Assembly (NCBI GenBank): GCA_021495925.1
Contig: JAKEKT010000033.1
Span: 62,001 to 126,000 of the forward strand
Direction of reading: 5' to 3'
DNA from: Diplodia intermedia
Lineage: Eukaryota; Ascomycota; Dothideomycetes; Botryosphaeriales; Botryosphaeriaceae
Length of the DNA stretch: 64,000 bases
In this document: positions 44,242 to 53,892 of the stretch, in pieces
Numbering within the stretch: position 1 is the first letter of the stretch
How the letters are laid out: each line of letters opens with the position of its first letter
The notes under the pieces: generated by a model
The model's input: only the letters and a program-made list of their open reading frames with translations
What the model was told of the DNA's origin: nothing
Database searches by the model: none
Translations under genes and position numbers: made by a program

Positions 44242-45749
44242 GGCTTCGGTAGCGAGCGGACCCGCGCAGGGTTGACGGTGGTGACTGTGGTGAAGAGCAG
44301 GAGAAAAGGATCAAGAGAGAGCGGAAGAAAGAGGCGTATATATACCAGGTGAGCACGCTTAGAACGGAAAGAGAAGGAGCCAACGCGCGCTTGTCCCGAT
44401 TGGGTGTCGCATCCGCTCTCACTTTGAAGCTTCTGCGCTCCACGCCCGAGGCTACATCCTTCTCTCGTGGGTAGCGCAGTTCAGTGTGTAGACACGTTTG
44501 CACTCTTCCAACGCTCGCATTCATGTATGGAATTTGGATTCGACTACCAACGTAGGCGTGGTGTAATATCTCCGCAGTGCCAGATGCGAGCGGGTTCCAT
44601 TCTTTTGTCACCCGCTGTGCCACTCACAAACGCAGTCTGAGAAGGCTTGAATTTGGATGCGAGCTTGCTGAGATATGTGTGGCCAGCCCTTCCGGTGCTC
44701 ATAAAATTTGTGTGAGAAGAACAAACGTCAAACATAGCACACATCCAGGCCAAGCATGTACACCCAAGCCCATTTTTGGCAACGTCCACCATGGCTCTCC
44801 AATGACGACTGCACGTGTGCTCCACCAGGTAGGTGAGATGCGCCGCACCCATCAAATACGAAAATAGTAACATCATCTCATCCGAGATACCGTCGACGGA
44901 AACCAGCGGGCTGCAAAAGCACACCCTCGTTCGTACATGCAAGTCCTATGACGGCGGACCGTCTCATAAGGGCCCGCAATCCAAGTATCCCGCTTGTGAT
45001 TGAGGCCAGAAGGCGGCAATGAGGAGCAAGATGATTTCACGGTCCAGAGACCTCGGGATAGAGTTTAGTAAGTGACTTGTAGTTTGAACGGTAACGGAAC
45101 GTTGGGCTGACCAATCTTCATGAATGCGACCTTAAAGACCTTGCTTGATTGAAGGCAGAGCGCGCATCCATCGTCGGTGTTCTGTCGCACAGATAAGTCT
45201 AGAGCAGGACGGTATGGCTCCATCTCCATCGCTAGCGATTGGCAAAAGTGGAAAGTACGGGTTGGCTACCCGACCTCACCGTTCCAGATGTCAAGTACAA
45301 GAAATCACCTAAGTACTTCTTTTGTTGGGCCCACGGCATGCTTGAAGACGGCGCGGTATCTTCCAAGAAATCACTGTCTGACAGCCCGAAGATATCAGCT
45401 GAGGTCACTTCATGAACAAGCATCTTTCTGGGCGCCAGTGCTTCTAATCTTTTTGGTTTTGTTGTCAATCGCCTTGAAAGTGCTGGCCTCGAGGCGAAAT
45501 ACATCGATGCGCCCAGTTTCCGCTACTCGGCACCTCTCTAGCGCTGGTACTCGCGTTAAATGTAGTTTTCCCGCTTACATGTAGTTGATTCACGGAATGA
45601 ACCCGAAGTACCTCCAAAAATGGGAGAGATCAATCACGGTACAGAAATCACACTCTCACACGTTCGCACTCATTTGTCCGTTTCCTTTGAAACCATTGAT
45701 TCTTGACAACCGTAATCTGTCTATCCAACGGTCTTCCAGCTGTAGTAGA
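44242..45749. other. 1.5-kb spacer in the BTB array
   Basis: The spacer lies between BTB copies 1 and 2. Frames at 44544-44942 (minus), 45177-45584 (plus) and 45232-45504 (minus) are unrecognised and overlap. I looked for BTB remnants (HKD-L-SPFF or LYVDFWAW-like) and saw none, although a decayed copy cannot be excluded by eye. Confidence 0.45.
44336..44346 (-). promoter_or_regulatory. TATA element of BTB copy 1
   Basis: On the minus strand the sequence GGTATATATACGCC lies 95 bp upstream of the ATG of BTB copy 1. BTB copy 2 has a similar GGTATATAAGCC at the matching distance. Confidence 0.5.
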
Positions 45750-46606
45750 CTACTTGTTCGGCTTGTTGGAGCACTTTGGCGAGCCTTCAGCATGCTCGTG
45801 GTACTGGCATGCGTCTATGACCCAGGGAAATTTCTCCTTCCGTACGGACCTCTTGTCCTTGATCTCTGTCTGCCTCCTTGATAGCTCACTGAAGAACTCA
45901 AGTGGAGCTTCTTCAATGCCAGGGGCTCCCCCATCATACCACTCAACGCAGCTGGCCCACGCCCAGAAATCGACGTAAAGCCGACGGAAGCCCGAGGATG
46001 CCGGGAGGTTCTGGTATACTGCCTTCGCGAGATAGGTGGGATAGACTTGGTTCGTGACCACGGAACGGATCAGATGATCTATGACAGCGTTTTTGAAGGC
46101 AGTATCCAGAATCTTGTCCCCAAACTTGTAGGACTCGTACATTGCAAAGTGTTGGGGTGCGTCTTGGCCAGCTGTAATCTCAATGGTTTTGAGGTAAAGC
46201 CACTGGAGGTAGACCTCAAAAATTTCGGGGTCATCCTCAGGCAGTTCAATCCAGTCTTGCATGGATTCCTTCCAATACCCCTTGCAGGCATTGCGAAAGA
46301 ATGGAGAGGAAGCACCAAGGACGTCTTTGTGAACTTGGAAGGGTTCCTGACGGTCTCCAACTCGGATTTGGATAATCTTGCTGAGAAGTCTGTCCAATCA
46401 TGTCAGTCTCTAAAGAGGGCGACAGTGTGTGGGTATGGGAAGAGGCTCACCCAGAGACTTGGTTTGATTTCTTCCAGGCTTTGCTGTCAGACACTTTGTC
46501 GGGCGGTTTCTTGGACGTAGGCTCCGCTGCCTTGATCGGCATTCTGTAGCAGTATCAGCGTCACCTTCAAGTAGAGAGGCAAAGTCGCAACATACACTGG
46601 AGCCAT
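45750..46606 (-). CDS. BTB/POZ domain protein, array copy 2
   Basis: The exons on the minus strand are 46606-46596 (11 nt, ATG plus 8 bases), 46543-46451 and 46389-45750, giving 247 residues. A basic leader MAPVMPIKAAEPTSKKPPDK precedes the BTB fold: IIQIRVGDRQEPFQVHKDVL, GASSPFFRNACKGYWKESM, WIELPEDDPEIFEVYLQWLY. The shared C-terminal half reads FGDKILDTAFKNAVIDHLI, RRLYVDFWAWA, APLEFFSEL. It ends with PWVIDACQYHEHAEGSPKC, a C-x2-H-x-H-x6-C motif. All splice sites are canonical. A TATATAAG element at about 46721-46728 lies 115 bp upstream. Family function is unknown. An adaptor role for cullin-3 is the usual guess for a stand-alone BTB protein. Confidence 0.88.
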
Positions 46607-47109
46607 CTTGGAAGATGGCCAGTGGTGGCGTCTGTGTGCGGCGAAGAAGGTTGCTTGAAGCTGAGGCGGACCGGTGGTGAGGAGAAGAAAAAGTCAGTAG
46701 CAGGACAGGTGAGGGTAGGCTTATATACCCTCGTGGAAATACTGCCAGCTGAAGCTCCGGTGATTTCCCAGACGAGCACCAATGACGTAACCGTGCTTTC
46801 TCGCCTCACCTGAGCGTCGAGTTTGCTGTCTTTTGTCAGCGGGAAATGACCAACTGAGGGGCTAAACGCGAGACTAGTGTGAAAAGTCAGCTCTCAATGG
46901 TCATGTCACCTCCATGATCCGGAGTATCTGTGATACGTTCTACATCCCGCTCAGTAAAAGCGCTATACTGGCAGATACACCTCGATCATACTGCATCCAC
47001 CTTAAACAATCTCGAAATTTCCAGTGTAAGCATGAATGAGAGCTCCACATTCTCGCCATCAGTACAGAGATCCGAAAGAAAAGCAAACCGCGCCCATCAT
47101 AAACTTCCT
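46607..47109. other. spacer between BTB copies 2 and 3
   Basis: About 500 bp. It contains the promoter of copy 2, including GGTATATAAGCC on the minus strand near 46720-46731, and the terminator of copy 3. No gene is seen. Confidence 0.5.
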
Positions 47110-47994
47110 TCAAGATCCCTCCGGCTCCCGCTTGACCAGGACACTGATACCGAAACTCTCCTGGGAAAACGCTTGCCCCTGTTTGTCTCCTCCATCCTTA
47201 GGCGCTTCCTCCTCCACTTCGTAGTACTGCGTGCGATCCGCCACCCACGGCGGCCTCATCCTCGCATCATACACCTTCTTGCCCAACTGCGTCTTCTTCT
47301 TCACGACATCCAGCCAGAACGCTCCGGGCGCCGCATTCGGATCGTCCCTCTCCTCCAAATCCTCGAACCAGCTCTCATCCGAGTTCCAGCACCACACATC
47401 GACATACAGCCGCGCAAACGCGTTGCCCACCGGCAGCGTCTCGTAGAGCCACTTGGCAAAGTGCGTCGGGCAATTGCCCTCCTTCATCAACATGTCCACG
47501 TACGCATCCACCACCGCGTTCTTGAACGTCACGTCGCGCAGCCTCTCGCCCAGGCAGTACAGGTGGAAGAGATGCTCGGCGCCCGGCTGGTCCACCAGCC
47601 CCGATCCGTCGGCCCGCGGGACCGTCTCGTGCGCGCGCAGGTTGTGCAGGACCGCCAGCCCGCGGCCGCCGTAGATCCACTCCGCGTAGACCTCGAAGAG
47701 TGCGGGGTTCTCGTCCGGCAGCGTGATGACGAATTCGTCGCGGTAGCGGGCGAAGAGGCGAGAGGTGGCCGTGAGGAGGTCGCGGTGTAGGATGAACGGC
47801 TCCGTGATGTTGCTGATGTAGACTTTCATGATGGAGCTGCGGAAGCTGCGGGTAGAGCGAGCGCGCGCAAGTGTTAGTCTTGGTTATTGTATGGGGTCGT
47901 CGATGGGGGAGGTGGACGGCACGCGCGTGACGTACTTGATGCTGGAACGCGTGAGCTTCTGCTCCGTAGGCGCGCTGGACTGTGGCGTGGCCAT
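47110..47994 (-). CDS. BTB/POZ domain protein, array copy 3 (diverged)
   Basis: The exons on the minus strand are 47994-47936 and 47836-47110, giving about 261 residues. The leader MATPQSSAPTEQKLTRSS joins at a phase-2 intron to SIMKVYISNITEPFILHRDLL. Two AG acceptors nine bases apart both keep frame, so three residues are uncertain. The BTB fold is recognisable (HRDLLTATSRLFARYRDEF, LPDENPALFEVYAEWIYGG) but the SPFF motif is degraded to SRLF. The C-terminal blocks LGERLRDVTFKNAVVDAYVD, FARLYVDVWCWN and PGAFWLDVVKK are kept. The terminal motif is altered: PPWVADRTQYYEVEEE lacks the C and H residues of copies 2, 4 and 5. It continues into an acidic/basic tail. Confidence 0.85.
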
Positions 47995-48456
47995 TGCTGC
48001 TGGCTGGCGCTGAGACAAGCGGCTTCCGATTGTCACAATTCCCGAGTCGTTGGCAAGTGAAATTCCCACAGTATCATTCGTGTGGTGGACCGATGCGAAT
48101 CTGGAGCGCGGCGTCCGGTGAAGTACGTCGGCGCAGGAAACGAGACTGCGACGGGGGAGTTTGCTAGAGAAGAGTTTAAGAAGAAAACGGGCGGCGGGCG
48201 CATTTTGTGTGCCCCGGCTCGAGGTTGTGCCTGCTTGCTGGACTGGGAAGTCGCGGCGCGCGGCGTTCACTTTTGGGCGGGCAGGCACCCCCGCGGGCAG
48301 CCAATCAACCTTACCAAAGGCGCCCACTGCATATAAGTAATCAATGCACCTATATCCTATGCTAATGACCTATGCCTTTCCATCAACTGACACACTGTAG
48401 ACTCTATGCAAACATAGTCCAACCAATCACCCAACTGACCGCAGTCCAGAATTGAA
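47995..48456. other. spacer between BTB copies 3 and 4
   Basis: About 460 bp with no gene. A CATATAAG element near 48328-48336 is too far from the ATG of copy 3 to be an obvious TATA box. Confidence 0.45.
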
Positions 48457-49581
48457 TCACTGAGTCTTATCCACATCCTCCTTCGGCTTATTTTGCAAAG
48501 CGTCGGGGCAGCTAAACCCGCTCGGGTGCTCATGATACCGACACGGATCGCAAACCCACGGGTATTCCGCCCACCCATGCGCGAACTCCTTGATCCAAAT
48601 CATCTTCAGCAACACATCGCGAAAGAACTCCCTCGGCGCATCATCCATATCCAGCGCCGTATCGCTCCCCACAAACCAGCCGTCGTCGTGCGCGTACGCG
48701 TAGAAGTCCACCAGCAGCCTCCGCAGCCGCGACTCGCCGCCCGGCGTGTTCTTGTAGATCAGCGCCGCCAGAGCGCACGGGTAGTGGTCCGTCTCGCGCA
48801 CGCGCTTGATAATGGCGTCGACCACGACGTTCTTGAAGGCCGCGTCCAGCAGCGCGTCGCCGAGGAAGTAGGCGCACGCAAAGGTCGTGTAGGCCGTGTG
48901 CATCGGGTCTTCGACGACGACGGCGACGTCGTCTTCGGCTTTTTTCCCTGCTTGTCCCTCATCCTCGGCGCCTTTACTGCTATTGCTGGAAGTCACGATA
49001 TCGGTACTGCCCTTGTTATTGTCGTCATGGTTGTTGTTGTCGTGGTTGTCGTTGCCGGAGCTGCCGGCCGCGCCCCAGAAGAAATCCAACAGTTCGCCCG
49101 TGTACAACCACTTCACGTACAGCTCAAACGTCGCAGGGTCTTGCTCCGGTAGCGCGACGACGCCGGAGCGGTTCTCCTTCCACGGGCCGCGACACGCGGC
49201 GGCGAAGAAGGGTGAGAAGGCGCAGATGAGGGTGCGGTGGACGGCGAACGAACAGGCAGTTTCTCTATCATCGCCGCCGCCGCCAACGACGACGGTAATG
49301 GTCTCTCCGGTGATGCTGGTGGTTGCAGCCGTTAGCTTGGTTCCCGTTTGCGGGATGTGGGGGGAGAGTTGTACAGAGCGGCGCGTTGGACGCGTTCGTT
49401 GTGCTTGCCGTCGAAGTTGTATGGTAGGGTCATGTTGTGCGGCATTTGCGCGATATAGGTATTGGGTGTCGGAACGTAGAGTTGCGTAGATTTTCAAGTT
49501 GTTGAGAAGGGAGACTGTCAATGGTAGGTGATCGATGCTTTCTGTATGTTCCCCTTCCGCGCTGTTTGCTTTACCGAACAT
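48457..49581 (-). CDS. BTB/POZ domain protein, array copy 4 with Asn/Asp-rich insert
   Basis: The BTB frame runs open from 49581 (ATG) to 48457, 374 residues if unspliced. By analogy with copies 2, 3 and 5 there may instead be a phase-2 intron ending CACCAG just before ITGETITVVVGG. A start at 49445 (MPHNMTLPYNFDGKHNERVQ) with donor GTACAA would then give a shorter leader. The BTB fold is SFAVHRTLICAFSPFFAAACRGPW, VALPEQDPATFELYVKWLYTG. Then comes a low-complexity insert of about 50 residues with GNDNHDNNNHDD, absent in the other copies. The shared half is AYFLGDALLDAAFKNVVVDAI, LRRLLVDFYAYAHD, APREFFRDVLL. It ends YPWVCDPCRYHEHPSGFSC, the C-x2-H-x-H-x5-C motif. Confidence 0.85.
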   Translation of the reverse strand: MFGKANSAEGEHTESIDHLPLTVSLLNNLKIYATLRSDTQYLYRANAAQHDPTIQLRRQAQRTRPTRRSVQLSPHIPQTGTKLTAATTSITGETITVVVGGGGDDRETACSFAVHRTLICAFSPFFAAACRGPWKENRSGVVALPEQDPATFELYVKWLYTGELLDFFWGAAGSSGNDNHDNNNHDDNNKGSTDIVTSSNSSKGAEDEGQAGKKAEDDVAVVVEDPMHTAYTTFACAYFLGDALLDAAFKNVVVDAIIKRVRETDHYPCALAALIYKNTPGGESRLRRLLVDFYAYAHDDGWFVGSDTALDMDDAPREFFRDVLLKMIWIKEFAHGWAEYPWVCDPCRYHEHPSGFSCPDALQNKPKEDVDKTQ

Positions 49582-49933
49582 TGTCAAAAGCTGTAGATTC
49601 TACCTGGACTAATGCGCATGCTTCGCTTTGAGGATGGACAAAGAAGCTTTTGGTATGTGTCAAGCCATCTGCTGCTGCATTGCATCGTTTCTGTGAAACT
49701 TGAGTGCTTTGTCCGTTCGGGTGCCTGCAGAAGTCACTGAAGCAAAGTTTTTAATGCACATATAGACTATTGAATTCAAGTACTAGCAGTCGAATGTGTG
49801 CTCAAATCACACGTGCAAGATGCTGTGATCTGTGTGAATGGACTTGAAGGTGGAAAACTTGTTGCAAGCCACCGTGCCGATGCATGTTCCCCAAAAATTG
49901 CTGCAACCCGTGACTTGTACCATGTCTTGCCAA
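49582..49933. other. spacer between BTB copies 4 and 5
   Basis: About 350 bp, AT-richer, no gene or RNA seen. Confidence 0.5.
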
Positions 49934-50808
49934 CTAGCGAATTTCAACCGTCTTGTTGGGGTTGCACTTCTGGCCATCCTGGTGTGAATGGTAATTGCAT
50001 GGATCCTTACCCCAAGGAGCTTGAACGCGCTTCGAGAAGTTGTTAGGTTGACTGCGCTCAATAAACGCATCAACCACATCGTGAAGGAACTCGAGAGGGA
50101 GGGGAAGATAGGTAGGACTCCAAGTGCCATTCGCAGGGTGATAATTCCGAGAGTGATGAAGCCACATGAACCAGTCGACCGCGAGTTTCCGCATCGGTGA
50201 CAGCTCCGTCGTAAACCTGTATATCAGATCGACGTTGGACCCGCTGACGAGGAGGGCGCAGTCTTGCATTGATAGAAGTATGTCCATGAGAACGTTTCTG
50301 AAGCAACAATCGAGCAATTGTTCTCCAAGGACGTATGCATTAATGGCTCTGCACACCATCTCACCCAGATTAGAGTCATCCAAGACGAGTTTTTCGGAGT
50401 AGAGCCACTTGAAGTAGATGTCGAAGATACCGGGCGGAACTTCTCGAAGCAGAACTATGCCCTCACCTTCCGCCCACGGTCCGTCGCATGCGGCGCGGAA
50501 GAAAGGTGAGTAGTGACAAATGAGGTTGCGATGGACGAGGAAAGGCTTGCGCTGGGAACCGACGAGGACTGTGATAGTTTCGCCGTCGATCCTGAGATTA
50601 TCACTTACTACGGTCACCTAGAAGAATTCTTCATACTCACAAAGTAAAGCGCTCCTCTGTGGCCTTCCCACTTTTCGAGGTCGGAGCTGAGCCGGTTGGG
50701 TTCGCGGGTGAGGCGGGCTGTCTCGCCGCGCGGCGCCCACGCCGCCTGACAACAATGTCAGCACTGTTCTGCACTCAGGTGGTGCAGAAGTACTTACGTT
50801 TTAGGCAT
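49934..50808 (-). CDS. BTB/POZ domain protein, array copy 5
   Basis: The exons on the minus strand are 50808-50798 (11 nt), 50745-50641 and 50591-49934, giving 257 residues. A basic leader MPKTRRGRRAARQPASPANP precedes the fold: LIDGETITVLVGSQRKPFLV, HRNLICHYSPFFRAACDGPW, LLREVPPGIFDIYFKWLYSE. The shared half reads YVLGEQLLDCCFRNVLMDIL, MRKLAVDWFMWLHHS, LPLEFLHDVVDAF. It ends APWGKDPCNYHSHQDGQKC, the C-x2-H-x-H-x5-C motif. The exon layout (11-nt start exon, leader exon, phase-2 junction before the fold) is the same as copy 2. An alternative without the upstream exons would start inside intron sequence at 50617 with a non-ATG codon and is less likely. Confidence 0.86.
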
Positions 50809-51606
50809 GATTGAATTCGTCAGCCTCCGCGATTGAGGTGGTCGCCGTTGTCGTTGTCGCGTGAGTGGGGTTGCGCGGAGGAGATGCAAATGACACAGCG
50901 GTCAATTTGTACCCTGCGCGCGCGCAAAAGCCCGGTCACGTGGTGGGGGTAAACGGGCAGCTGCGCTAGCGGGATCCTGCGTCACCCACTCGATGAATGT
51001 TTCACCCTCATTGAGTGGGCGGTGCGGCCAATCATGGAGCTACGCCAGTGAACTCTTACTCAGATCGAACCAAGACGCATCAAGGCGAGCTGCAGAAGAT
51101 TCAAGCTCACTTACGTGGGCGGTTGAAGCCAATACCCGGACATGGATGTGGTACGCGCAGTACTCCATGAATGCGAATGCGCAGCCTTTGAGTGGATATC
51201 GCCAAAGGCTTGATTGCGCCTGGGAGATCCAAGAAATCGGTTGTAGAAACACCCAGAAGACGGCGGGCGGGCCACATTCCGAGAATCTTTGGGAAGAAGT
51301 AGGAAACGACCCACCTGCTTTCCTTGAAGGCCAAGCCGCATTGCGTCAGCTTGCGGCGATGCTGGTCGTTCTTCCGCCGCAAAGCTCCATCTGGTCCGTC
51401 CCAGCTGCGACCGCCGCGACGGACCCGTTTCAGTTGCCACCGGCTGTACCGCGCGATAGGACTGACGACGGAAACTTGGCTGCGGGCGATGGTAGAGTCC
51501 TTGTCCGAGTCCATTTTGCACTCCTCGGTGAAGTATGGGCAAGTGACGCGTTTCCGCAGTAAAGGCCCTGTCACTATATAAGTCCGCGAAACCTTCTTCC
51601 CTTTCA
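50809..51606. other. intergenic region, BTB array to tRNA-like locus
   Basis: About 800 bp. Overlapping frames on both strands (50993-51562 plus, 51107-51512 minus) have no family resemblance. The minus frame starts MDSDKDSTIARSQV about 60 bp from the TATATAAG element, read in reverse, so a minus-strand gene cannot be excluded. Confidence 0.4.
51575..51582 (+). promoter_or_regulatory. TATA element upstream of tRNA-like locus
   Basis: TATATAAG lies 32 bp upstream of the tRNA-like 5' end. Upstream TATA elements at about -30 assist pol III transcription of tRNA genes in some fungi, such as fission yeast. It also reads as a TATA box on the minus strand. Confidence 0.5.
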
Positions 51607-51723
51607 TCACCGCTAGCTCAGTTGGTAGAGCGGCTTCTGGCGTATCGAATAAGGCCTGGGCATAGCCTGTATGGGTCGGTAGCGGTCGGAGGAGGGTCCT
51701 GGGTTCAATCCCCGGGCGGTGAT
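51607..51723 (+). tRNA. intron-containing tRNA-like gene, isotype uncertain
   Basis: The 5' end TCACCGC pairs fully with GCGGTGA at the 3' end (7 bp acceptor stem), with T as discriminator. TAGCTCAGTTGGTAGAGC matches the A box and forms a D arm. CTGGGTTCAATCCCCGG is a T arm with a 7-base loop and contains a B box with one mismatch. A T-rich pol III terminator begins at about 51727. The total of 117 nt implies an intron of roughly 40 nt. The anticodon arm does not resolve cleanly. The stem GCTTC pairs only 4 of 5 with either possible 3' strand, and the position expected to be T33 is G. The isotype is therefore not called. A pseudo-tRNA is possible. Confidence 0.6.
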
Positions 51724-51726
51724 ATT

Positions 51727-51752
51727 CTTATTTTTTTCTTTCTTTTTTTTTT
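51727..51752 (+). terminator. pol III terminator T tracts
   Basis: Seven- and ten-base T runs separated by C bases follow the tRNA-like 3' end within a few bases, as expected for RNA polymerase III termination. Confidence 0.65.
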
Positions 51753-52153
51753 GCTCGACATCATTTTTAACCCGCCCGCCCCAGTCGGAGTGCGAGGGCC
51801 AGAAGCGAGAGAACATCTTAGTTTGGTATCTATCCGCCAGTCCGAGGCCAGTCAATTCCGCAGTACATACACCTAGACTCGTGAACGGCGGCAACACCAG
51901 CATCGTGCCGAGCAACCAGCCTTCTGTCACCACGCAGCACGAGAAGGGTTCAGACGATCCGAAGCAAGAACTTTCGCCCGTCGCACAAATCGAGGGCCCT
52001 ACTTCGATATTGGCGTCGGTCTTAGATCTTTGTGGCTTTCTCTATTGAACGTGAAACCACACTTTCTCGCTTTCTGATCTCCAAATTACAGGCCATGATT
52101 ATCTGGACACTGATTTCATGAGCCAGAAAAACCGCAGCCTACCGAACCTCATG
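51753..52153. other. intergenic region, tRNA-like locus to HEI10-like gene
   Basis: About 400 bp. It should hold the 3' untranslated region of the HEI10-like gene on the minus strand. No other feature is seen. Confidence 0.5.
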
Positions 52154-53399
52154 TCAGCGAGCATCACGCCCTGGGAATCGACCGTCGAACCCCCCACGGG
52201 GACCAGCTCCAGGGTAAGCCTGCTTGCCCGCCCGCATGCCCGCACTCAGGCCGTACCCATTAGCACTGGTTCCAGGGAACGCATTCATGTTCAAGTTGCT
52301 GAGAGGTTGCCGCGCCACCGGCGTGCCTTGGCCGCCGCCACGACCCGCGGGGTGGTAGATCTGGCCACTTGGTTCGCCAAGACGAGTGCGATGCGACGGT
52401 GTACCACTGGGCGGAGCATTGTCTAAGGAGGAGTTAGAATTACGAATGCGTCATAGCTACAACACTTACGAGCACTAAACAGACGGCCGTTGAGTACTTG
52501 GGCACCGCGGAAGCCGTCGCCGGGGCCGATAGAACCAAGACTCCTGTTCCGGGTGCCGAGTCGCGCAGCGTTGGTATTATGAGGTAACCTGGGGTGTCCT
52601 GCAGCCGTGCCAGTGATTCTGTCAATGAAGCGATCTCCGGTGGCTGACTGCAGGGTTGCCTCAGCATCATCGGATGCTGCAGAAGCAACCTGACCGGCAA
52701 GAACCTGGGCCTTGAGCTGGGTATAGACCTTGTGGAGGTGTGCTTGAGTCTTGGCCTTCTCCCGGTATGCATCTGCCATCTTGTGCATTTCGTCGTCAAG
52801 TCGTCGCTGCTCTTGTTGCGCCGCTGCCTTGGTCAGTATGACCGCGACGCTTGGTTGTGGGCGAACGTACCTTGGAGCTTGTCACGCAGACCGGCAATCT
52901 CGGCGTTGGCATCATGAACGACTTTGTCCATTTGTGAGTTTAGCATGGCGTACTTCTCGGTGAGGCTCTTTGCCAGGTATTCCTGATACATGCTGATGCT
53001 CGGGTTAGCGGAATTTGGCAAACGGCCGTCATCACTGACACCTCTTGAGTGGTCTGGTAGCTGTAGAACGCCAAAGCCCTTCCAGCGCACTCCATCACGA
53101 TCGTAGGACTCAAGCCGCTGAGAACGCTGGTCTTGTAGTCTTCAGTAGGATCCAGGCGAGTCTCAACAGCGTCATCTGGGTTCCGTAACGGAGTATCGCA
53201 GGCAGGGCAAACGCGGACAGCGCTGTCCATTTTCGAAAGGCCGAGGTTGTTCGAGCAAACTATGCAGAAGATGTGACTGTACATGATTAGACAGGAAATT
53301 CCGTCGGAGACGAAAGGCTTACCTGCATGTAGTAACGACTGCTCTATCACTGAGCAGCGTGCGGCATTTGAGAGAGTTGCAACGAAGTGTGAAATCCAT
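52154..53399 (-). CDS. RING-finger protein, HEI10/CCNB1IP1-like
   Basis: Predicted E3 ligase of the HEI10/CCNB1IP1 group, which marks meiotic crossover sites. The exons on the minus strand are 53399-53323, 53276-53040, 52992-52871, 52823-52470 and 52422-52154, giving 352 residues. The N-terminal RING finger has C-x4-C in RCNSLKCRTLL, then TTCSHIFCIVCSNN, then VCPACDTPL, a C3HC4 arrangement. The hallmark ECAGRALAFYSYQTTQEVMY follows, then QEYLAKSLTEKYAMLNSQM and a long coiled coil to about residue 210. The C-terminal third is Gly/Arg/Pro-rich with RGGGQGTP and RGGFDGR. Intron 3 uses a GTCAGT donor, unusual but required for frame. The other splice sites are canonical. A link to fungal meiosis is by homology only. 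Confidence 0.85.
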
Positions 53400-53892
53400 G
53401 GCGACAGATGAGGAGTGCAGAGGCGTATTTTCTGGAGGTGAGGGAGAGAAGTTGAAGCTGAGTTTGAATTGTCAAGTAAGAAGAAGGGCAAGAGCTCAAA
53501 AAGAGAAGGTACGCAGTCGGCAACCATGACGCCGAGATCCCGCCCGACGATATTACCGATGAAATTTCCATTTCAACAGTCGTAATTGAAACAACAGAGA
53601 GAGTCAGGCTCCTACATCTTTCAAGCAACCACAGATGGCGATCCATAAAGATCCCACCACGCTAGGTGCACGATGGAGAAGAGACAGCAGTGAAGTCAGA
53701 TTTAAGTGTGGTGCCTGACGCACAGCACTAAGCCCCATCCGTGCCGCTGCCGATCCCCGCCGTCGGTGTGCCAGCCCTACGCTTCCCGCATCGGCCCTGT
53801 TTCTTCAAATCGCATCTCTCCTCCGCCTCACCGTCGCCGTCCACCCACCCAACCTCTCCTCCGCCGTACCCTTATTCCTCCCGGGCCCCGCC
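53400..53892. promoter_or_regulatory. bidirectional promoter region, HEI10-like / XAP5 genes
   Basis: These 493 bp separate divergent start codons. The plus-strand side is C-rich near the XAP5 start. No TATA box is evident. Confidence 0.45.

Noticed and set aside
44242..45749. possible sixth, decayed BTB gene in the spacer
   Set aside because: No trace of the HKDL-SPFF or post-BTB motifs was visible on either strand.
43576..50808. CRISPR-like or phage-defence island
   Set aside because: Intron-containing eukaryotic genes with spliceosomal sites. There are no regularly spaced repeats and no bacterial gene families.
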